Shown here: in pieces, positions 59,073 through 64,000 of the stretch | Numbering within the stretch: the first letter of the stretch is position 1 | How the letters are laid out: the number at the start of each line of letters is the position of its first letter | DNA from: Candidatus Rokuibacteriota bacterium | Lineage (GTDB): Bacteria; Methylomirabilota; Methylomirabilia; Rokubacteriales; CSP1-6 | DNA length: 64,000 bases | NCBI GenBank assembly: GCA_016200085.1 | Contig: JACQFL010000046.1 | Span: 62,001 to 126,000, forward strand | Reading direction: 5' to 3' | The notes under the pieces: generated by a model | Database searches by the model: none | What the model saw: the letters and a program-made list of their open reading frames with translations, nothing else | What the model was told of the DNA's origin: nothing | Translations under genes and position numbers: made by a program

Positions 59073-60512
59073 ATGCCTGAGCCGCTCGCAGATGTCGTGC
59101 AGCGGGTGTCTGTCCAGGTGCGATGGCGCCGCGCCGAGTACTTCGCGCTGCGCGGGCTCTTCTACGGCGCGATCGTGGCCGTCGCCGCGCTGGTGCTCAA
59201 GTCGCCGCTGCGTGGCCGCGCCGTGCCGGTGGCCCTGGTGGCCATCGCGGTGGGGATCCTCGCCGGCGCGCTCTGGGGCTTCGTCAAGCGGGTGCCCCCG
59301 GTCGACGCGGCCCGGCTCGCCGATCGTGCGTTCGGGCTCCACGATCGCATCGCCACCGCGCTCGAATGGGCGGCGCGCCCGGACCGCACGCCGCTGGTCG
59401 ACGCCCTCGTGCAGGACGCCACCGCGCGCGCCGCCTCGCTCGCGCCGCGGCAGATCGTGGGCCGCCGCCTGCCACGCGAGGCCCGCTGGCTGCCCGCGCC
59501 GCTCGCCGTGGCGCTGCTGGTCCTGCTCGCCCCGCCGCTGCCGCTGCCGAGCGGCCGGCTGCCCGACCTGACGCCGGCCGGGGAGTCCGAGGAGACGAAG
59601 GAGCGCGGGGAGATGGCGATGATGGACCAGCAGCGCCAGCCGTTGCCGCGCGACCAGGTGAAGCGCTCGGCCCTCGAGGAGCGCGACTTCAACCGGCGCG
59701 CGGGCGGCGCCTCTGCCGCCATGAGCGGCGACCTCTCGGCGATCTTCAAGGACACCTCGATCGCCAACCAGCGCCCGGACTTCAACTCCTTTCTCAAGAA
59801 AGGCGACGAGCGCCTGCGGATGCTGGAGCAGGCCGACCGCCTGCCCGATCTGCAGTCCGACTACACGGCCAGCCAGTACAAGATGATCTTCCGGCGCTCC
59901 AAGGAGCTCACGGGGGGGCTGCGGCCCGATCAGATCTCGCCGCAGAAGCTGCGCGAGTTGCTCGACGAGATGGAGCGGCTCGGCCGCAAGAACAGCGGCA
60001 ACTGGGGCTCCGACGTCAACGAGGCGATGGAGGCGCTCGAGGGCGGCCAGCAGGACCGCGCCATGGACGCCATGGAGAAGGCGCTCAACAAGATGCGCGC
60101 CCTGGAGGAGCGGGATCGGGGCGGCAAGGCCCTCAAGGGCGGGCGCGACGCCAGCGGCCGGAAAGACCGCGGCCGGGGCGGCGCCGGCATGCCCGACGAT
60201 CAGGACTTCGGCGAGGGCGAGGGCTCGCTGCCCGGCAAGGGCAAGAGCGCGTCGCCCAAGGGCGAGCCCTCGCATCGGCTGCGCGGCACGCCCTACGACG
60301 TCGGCGTCGAGGGCGAGTCCCGGCGCGGGAAGAAGGACGGCTATGACACCAACATGACGGGCAAGGGCGGTCAGATGGGGTCACGCCTGGGCTACCTCGG
60401 CGTCATCGGCCAGTATCGCAAGATGATGGAGGACTCGATCGCCCGTGAGCAGGTCCCGCGGGACCTCCACGGCCAGATCAAGGATTACTTCCAGGCGCTC
60501 GAAGAGCGGTAG
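59073..60512 (+). CDS. Membrane protein of the MoxR operon (DUF4175-like)
   Basis: A 479-residue protein with two to three N-terminal membrane helices (ALRGLFYGAIVAVAALVL; VALVAIAVGILAGALWGF; a third near residue 150) and a long, charged, Gly-rich soluble C-terminal part with helical stretches (LRELLDEMERLGRKNSG; MEALEGGQQDRAMDAMEKAL). It lacks MoxR or VWA motifs. Its position between the MoxR and DUF58 genes indicates a structural part of that system. Domain name is tentative. Confidence 0.65.
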   Translation: MPEPLADVVQRVSVQVRWRRAEYFALRGLFYGAIVAVAALVLKSPLRGRAVPVALVAIAVGILAGALWGFVKRVPPVDAARLADRAFGLHDRIATALEWAARPDRTPLVDALVQDATARAASLAPRQIVGRRLPREARWLPAPLAVALLVLLAPPLPLPSGRLPDLTPAGESEETKERGEMAMMDQQRQPLPRDQVKRSALEERDFNRRAGGASAAMSGDLSAIFKDTSIANQRPDFNSFLKKGDERLRMLEQADRLPDLQSDYTASQYKMIFRRSKELTGGLRPDQISPQKLRELLDEMERLGRKNSGNWGSDVNEAMEALEGGQQDRAMDAMEKALNKMRALEERDRGGKALKGGRDASGRKDRGRGGAGMPDDQDFGEGEGSLPGKGKSASPKGEPSHRLRGTPYDVGVEGESRRGKKDGYDTNMTGKGGQMGSRLGYLGVIGQYRKMMEDSIAREQVPRDLHGQIKDYFQALEER

Positions 60513-60515
60513 CCC

Positions 60516-61406
60516 GTGCCGACGAGCACCCGGCCGCCGTTCTTCAGCTCCGAGTTCCTGGCCCAGCTCGAGCGGCTGACGCTCGCCTCGCGCCGCACCT
60601 TCCGCGGCCGCGTCAAGGGCGAGCGCCGCAGCCCGCGCAAGGGGCACAGCGTCGAGTTCTGCGACTACCGCGCCTACGGCATCGGCGACGACCTCCGGTA
60701 TGTGGACTGGAACATCTACAGCCGGCTCGATCGCCTGCACGTCAAGCTCTTCGTCGACGAGGAGGACCTCTGCCTGCACCTGCTCGTCGACGCGTCGAAG
60801 TCGATGGACTTCGGCGCGCCGACCAAGCTGGATTACGCGCTCCGCCTCGGCGGCGCCCTGGGCTTCGTCGGGCTGGTGAACCTCGAGCGGGTCGGCGTGG
60901 CCGTGCTGCGCGAGCGGGCCGCGGAGGGCTGGCCGCCCGCGCGCGGGCGCAACCAGTTCCCCGCCCTGGTCGATTTCCTCACGGACGTGCGCGCAGCAGG
61001 CGGCACCAGCCTCAACGCCGCGCTGGCCGGCTACGCCATGCGGGCCCGCGAGCCGGGCCTCGCCGTGGTGATCTCCGACCTGCTCGATCCCGGCGGGTAC
61101 GAGACCGGCCTGCGCGCGCTGCTCGAGCACCGCTTCGACGTGCACGTGATCCACGTCCTCGACGCCGAGGAGATGAACCCCGCCCTCGCCGGCGACCTCC
61201 GCATGGAGGACAGCGAGACCGGTGAGGTGCGCGAGCTCACCCTCGACGGCGAGACCATCCGCGAGTACCGGCAGCGGTTGCACCAGTACCTCGACCGCGT
61301 CGAGGGCTTTTGCCGCTCGCAGGAGATCGGGTACCGCCGCGTCACCACGGACACTCCGCTGGAGGAGTTCGTGCTGTCGCAGCTCAGGGGCCTGGTGATC
61401 GGATGA
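60516..61406 (+). CDS. DUF58-family protein of the MoxR operon
   Basis: A 296-residue DUF58 protein: FRGRVKGERRSPRKGHSVEF, then the family hallmark DYRAYGIGDDLRYVDWNIYSR (part), followed by a VWA-like core with LLVDASKSMDFG (DxSxS metal motif) and AGGTSLNAAL. GTG start 3 nt after the preceding gene; stop overlaps the next ATG. Confidence 0.88.
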   Translation: MPTSTRPPFFSSEFLAQLERLTLASRRTFRGRVKGERRSPRKGHSVEFCDYRAYGIGDDLRYVDWNIYSRLDRLHVKLFVDEEDLCLHLLVDASKSMDFGAPTKLDYALRLGGALGFVGLVNLERVGVAVLRERAAEGWPPARGRNQFPALVDFLTDVRAAGGTSLNAALAGYAMRAREPGLAVVISDLLDPGGYETGLRALLEHRFDVHVIHVLDAEEMNPALAGDLRMEDSETGEVRELTLDGETIREYRQRLHQYLDRVEGFCRSQEIGYRRVTTDTPLEEFVLSQLRGLVIG

Positions 61407-64000
61407 GCTTTCTCTCGCCCCTCGCCCTGGCGGTCTTCGCGCTCTCCGTGCCGCTGGTGCTGCTGTACTTCCTCAAGGTGCGGCGCCGCGCCCGGCGGGT
61501 CTCCAGCCTCCTGCTCTGGGAACCCGTGCTCCGCGACCGGCAGGCCTCCGCCTTCTTCCAGCGGCTGCAACGCGATCCGTTGCTGGTGCTCCAGATCCTG
61601 GCCCTCCTCGCGCTGACGCTGGCCCTGGCCCGCCCGGCCATCACGTTCATGGGGCAGGGGGCCCGCAAGGTGGTCGTGGTCCTCGACACCGCGGCCTCCA
61701 TGAAGGCGCGCGACGTCCCTCCTTCCCGCTTCGCGGTCGCGCGCGCGAACGCGGCCGCGCTGGTCGGCCGTGTCGCCGAGGGCGCGGAGATCATGGTCAT
61801 CGAGGCGGGCGTGCAGCCGCGCGTGCTGGCGCCCCTCAGCCGTGACCGCGACCGTGCCCTCGCCGCGATCTGGTCGAGCCGCGCCACCGACATCCCCAAT
61901 CGCCTGCCCGAGGCGCTGCGCACGGCAGGGGCGCTGGTCGCCTCCGACCCGCGGGCCGAGATCTACGTGTTCACCGATGGCGCCTTCACTCTCGGCGACG
62001 GGCCGGAGACCCGGGACGCGCGCGTGCGCTGGATGGGCGTCGGCGGCGGCGGTCGCAACGTGGCCATCACCAGCCTCGCCGTGCGCAAGAACTACTACGG
62101 CTCCTTCGACCACCAGGCGTTCGCCTCGCTGATCAACTACTCGCCGCAGCCGCAGTCCTTCACGCTGATCCTCGAGGTCGATGGTCAGCGCCTGGCCGAG
62201 AAGCAGCTGACCCTCGAGCCCAACGTGCGGCGCGCCCTGATCCTGCCCTTCAGCCACAACGGAGCGGGCGTGGTCAAGGCGAGCATCGACGTGCGCGACG
62301 ACCTCGCCACCGACAACACCGCCTGGGCGGTGCTGCCTCCGGCGCGCAAGATCGCCGTGCTCCTGGTGAGCCCCGGGAACCTCTTCCTCGAGAAGGTGCT
62401 GCGCACCGACCCGCAGGTGAAGCTCGAGGTCGTCACCCCCGATCAGTACCCGGGCGGGATGGCCGAGGCCGACATCGTGGTCGTCGACTCCGTGTCGCCG
62501 CCCAAGGTGGGACCGGGGCGCTTCGTCTTCGTCAACGGCGTGCCCGCCGACGTGCCCCTCGAGGTGCTCGGGCGCATGGAGCGGCCCATCATCATGGACT
62601 GGGACCGGGCGCACCCGGTCATGCGCCACGTCGAGTTCGCCAAGGTGGCGATCGAGGACGCCCTGCGCATCCGGCCGCTGGCGGCCGGGCGGCCGCTCGT
62701 GGAGGCGGTGGGCGGTCCCCTCGTCTACGCGCTCGAGGAGTCCCAGCGTCGCGCGGTCTTCCTCGGGTTCGACCTGTTCAAGACCGACCTGCCGCTCCGC
62801 ATCGCCTTCCCGGTGCTCCTGTCCAACAGCCTGCGCTGGCTGCATCCCGCCGGGCTCGACCAGGCGAGCCTGCAGCTGGCCTCCGGCCAGCCGATCCTGC
62901 TCCCCGTCGAGCACGGCGTCAGCGCCATCACCGTGACCACCCCGAGCGGCCGCACCATCAAGGGCCAGGTCACGCGCGGGATGGTGAGCTTCACCGAGAC
63001 CGACGAGGTCGGCGTCTACACGATCGAGACCGCGCGCGGGCAGATGCGCGTGGCGGTCAACCTGATGGATGCCGAGGAATCGGACCTCTCGCCGCGCCCG
63101 CTGCCGGCGAGCCCGCCCGCGCCGCCCGCGGCCACTACCCCGATCCCCATCCAGCGCGAGATGTGGCCGCTGTTCGTGGCGATCGCCATCGTGCTGCTGG
63201 TGGCCGAAGGCCTGCTCTACTGGCGCCGCCAGACGGGCGGCCGGCTGCGTGCCCCCGCGGGGGGTGGCGACCGCTGGTCGCTCGCGCTGCGCGGCGCTCT
63301 GGTGGTCGTGCTCTGCGTGACGCTCTTTCGCCCCACGATCGCCCGCTGGGTCGATCGGCTCAACGTCGTGTTCCTCCTCGACCACAGCGACAGCGTGAGC
63401 CTGGCCGCGCGCGAGCGCTCCTACCGGTTCGTGGCCGAGGCCGTGAAGGCCATGCGGGGCAACGACCGCCACGAGGTGATCGTCTTCGGCGAGCACGCCG
63501 TCGTCGACCAGCCGCTGTCGAACAAGAAGACGGTCGAGCGCCCGAAGGCCGAGGTCGGCGGGCGCGGCACCAACATCTTCCAGGCCATGGAGCTGGCGCT
63601 GGCGACGCTGCCGGCCGGCCAGGCCAACCGGCTCGTGATGCTCTCCGACGGCCGCCAGACGACGGGCAGCGCGCTCACGGGCGCGCAGGCGGCCAAGGAG
63701 GGCGGCGCCGACCTCTATTACGTGCCGGCTCCGCTGACGTTCAGCCAGGAGGTGGTGGCGGAGTCCCTCGTGCTGCCGCAGGAGGTGAAGTTCGGCGAGC
63801 CGTTCCAGGCCAAGGTCGTGGCGTGGAGCCTCAGGGACACCGAGGGCCGGCTCTCGCTCTTCCGCAACGGCGAGTTCCTCGGCTCGCAGATCGTGCGCCT
63901 CTCGGCGGGCAAGAACGTCTTCAGCTACCGGCAGTCGCTCGAGGCCGGCGGCATCCACGTCTACCAGGCGGCGCTGGAGGTCGAGGGCGACACCATCGAG
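61403..64000 (+). CDS. Large BatA-like protein with two VWA domains (3' end off the window)
   Basis: 866 codons are open to the window end. N-terminal BatA module: SPLALAVFALSVPLVLLYFLKVRRR and a second helix LLVLQILALLALTLALARPA, then VWA domain 1, whose metal site reads VVLDTAASMKA (DxAxS, so the first Ser is lost). The middle is a beta-rich region with a class I amidotransferase-like look (IAVLLVSPGNLFLEKVL). Two more membrane helices near 590 and 630 precede VWA domain 2, with an intact site VVFLLDHSDSVSLA (DxSxS) and GRGTNIFQAMELAL. Probably the membrane-bound partner of the MoxR ATPase. ATG overlaps the DUF58 stop. Confidence 0.82.
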   Translation, partial: MSFLSPLALAVFALSVPLVLLYFLKVRRRARRVSSLLLWEPVLRDRQASAFFQRLQRDPLLVLQILALLALTLALARPAITFMGQGARKVVVVLDTAASMKARDVPPSRFAVARANAAALVGRVAEGAEIMVIEAGVQPRVLAPLSRDRDRALAAIWSSRATDIPNRLPEALRTAGALVASDPRAEIYVFTDGAFTLGDGPETRDARVRWMGVGGGGRNVAITSLAVRKNYYGSFDHQAFASLINYSPQPQSFTLILEVDGQRLAEKQLTLEPNVRRALILPFSHNGAGVVKASIDVRDDLATDNTAWAVLPPARKIAVLLVSPGNLFLEKVLRTDPQVKLEVVTPDQYPGGMAEADIVVVDSVSPPKVGPGRFVFVNGVPADVPLEVLGRMERPIIMDWDRAHPVMRHVEFAKVAIEDALRIRPLAAGRPLVEAVGGPLVYALEESQRRAVFLGFDLFKTDLPLRIAFPVLLSNSLRWLHPAGLDQASLQLASGQPILLPVEHGVSAITVTTPSGRTIKGQVTRGMVSFTETDEVGVYTIETARGQMRVAVNLMDAEESDLSPRPLPASPPAPPAATTPIPIQREMWPLFVAIAIVLLVAEGLLYWRRQTGGRLRAPAGGGDRWSLALRGALVVVLCVTLFRPTIARWVDRLNVVFLLDHSDSVSLAARERSYRFVAEAVKAMRGNDRHEVIVFGEHAVVDQPLSNKKTVERPKAEVGGRGTNIFQAMELALATLPAGQANRLVMLSDGRQTTGSALTGAQAAKEGGADLYYVPAPLTFSQEVVAESLVLPQEVKFGEPFQAKVVAWSLRDTEGRLSLFRNGEFLGSQIVRLSAGKNVFSYRQSLEAGGIHVYQAALEVEGDTIE

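Noticed and set aside
61031-63958. 975-codon minus-strand frame under the VWA gene
   Set aside because: His/Arg/Gly-rich antisense shadow; the plus-strand frame shows clear BatA and VWA motifs.

Overview
The window is very GC-rich, almost wholly coding bacterial DNA. Its content includes acyl-CoA dehydrogenases, MaoC and hot-dog enzymes, branched-chain and peptide ABC importers each followed by an amidase, an F420-type luciferase-like oxidoreductase, LigAB-type dioxygenase, a Pup gene ending in GGE, and UGA-containing UGSC selenoprotein genes. This points to an uncultured soil or subsurface lineage such as Candidatus Rokubacteria/Methylomirabilota. That placement is inference from gene content; there is no rRNA gene in the window.

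Layout. 1-12.4 kb: a tandem acyl-CoA dehydrogenase cut by the window start, a phosphodiesterase/EEP phosphatase pair, an M20 hydrolase, a Nudix hydrolase, a compact minus-strand operon (TSUP carrier, thioesterase, two MaoC-type hydratases, DinB protein, luciferase-like oxidoreductase), an MFS carrier, and an isochorismatase-fold hydrolase beside a FabH remnant. 12.4-26.7 kb: a substrate-binding protein with LigB and LigA dioxygenase subunits, a complete liv importer (binding protein, two permeases, two ATPases) running into an amidase, a spermidine-synthase-like membrane protein, a nitroreductase, a second amidase with a GatC-like small partner, and a hydantoinase/dihydropyrimidinase. 26.8-37.6 kb (accessory): CPBP protease, a broken GAF histidine kinase, a truncated HigB with intact HigA, two loci encoding UGSC selenoproteins, an alpha/beta hydrolase, and an IS110-family element inserted into an intergenic repeat. 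37.6-48.8 kb: TPR protein, XRE regulator, small enzymes, then a minus-strand peptide-type ABC importer with amidase and Asp/Glu-racemase-family protein. 48.8-56.7 kb: TlpA-CcdA, ThrB, dCTP deaminase, Pup, FmdB, a LysR regulator and selD, and decayed genes. 56.7-64 kb: a glycosyltransferase and a MoxR / DUF58 / VWA operon that runs off the end.

Main discoveries. (1) Three genes need in-frame UGA to be read as selenocysteine: a UGSC domain fused to a large partner domain (Sec91), a stand-alone UGSC protein next to a paralogue of that partner (Sec94), and SelD itself (Sec19). Each UGA is followed by a short stem-loop of bacterial SECIS type. (2) The IS110 element carries a non-coding left end in which all four guide segments of a bridge RNA can be read: two match the repeat it is inserted in and two match its own ends. 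(3) An intergenic repeat family (seven clear sites) is the landing site of that element. (4) Many start codons lie 7-9 nt after a -10 hexamer, implying frequent leaderless mRNAs. (5) Several genes survive only as their two ends, with the middle deleted.

Selenocysteine needs selA, selB and selC, none of which is in the window; only selD and a neighbouring LysR-type regulator are here.
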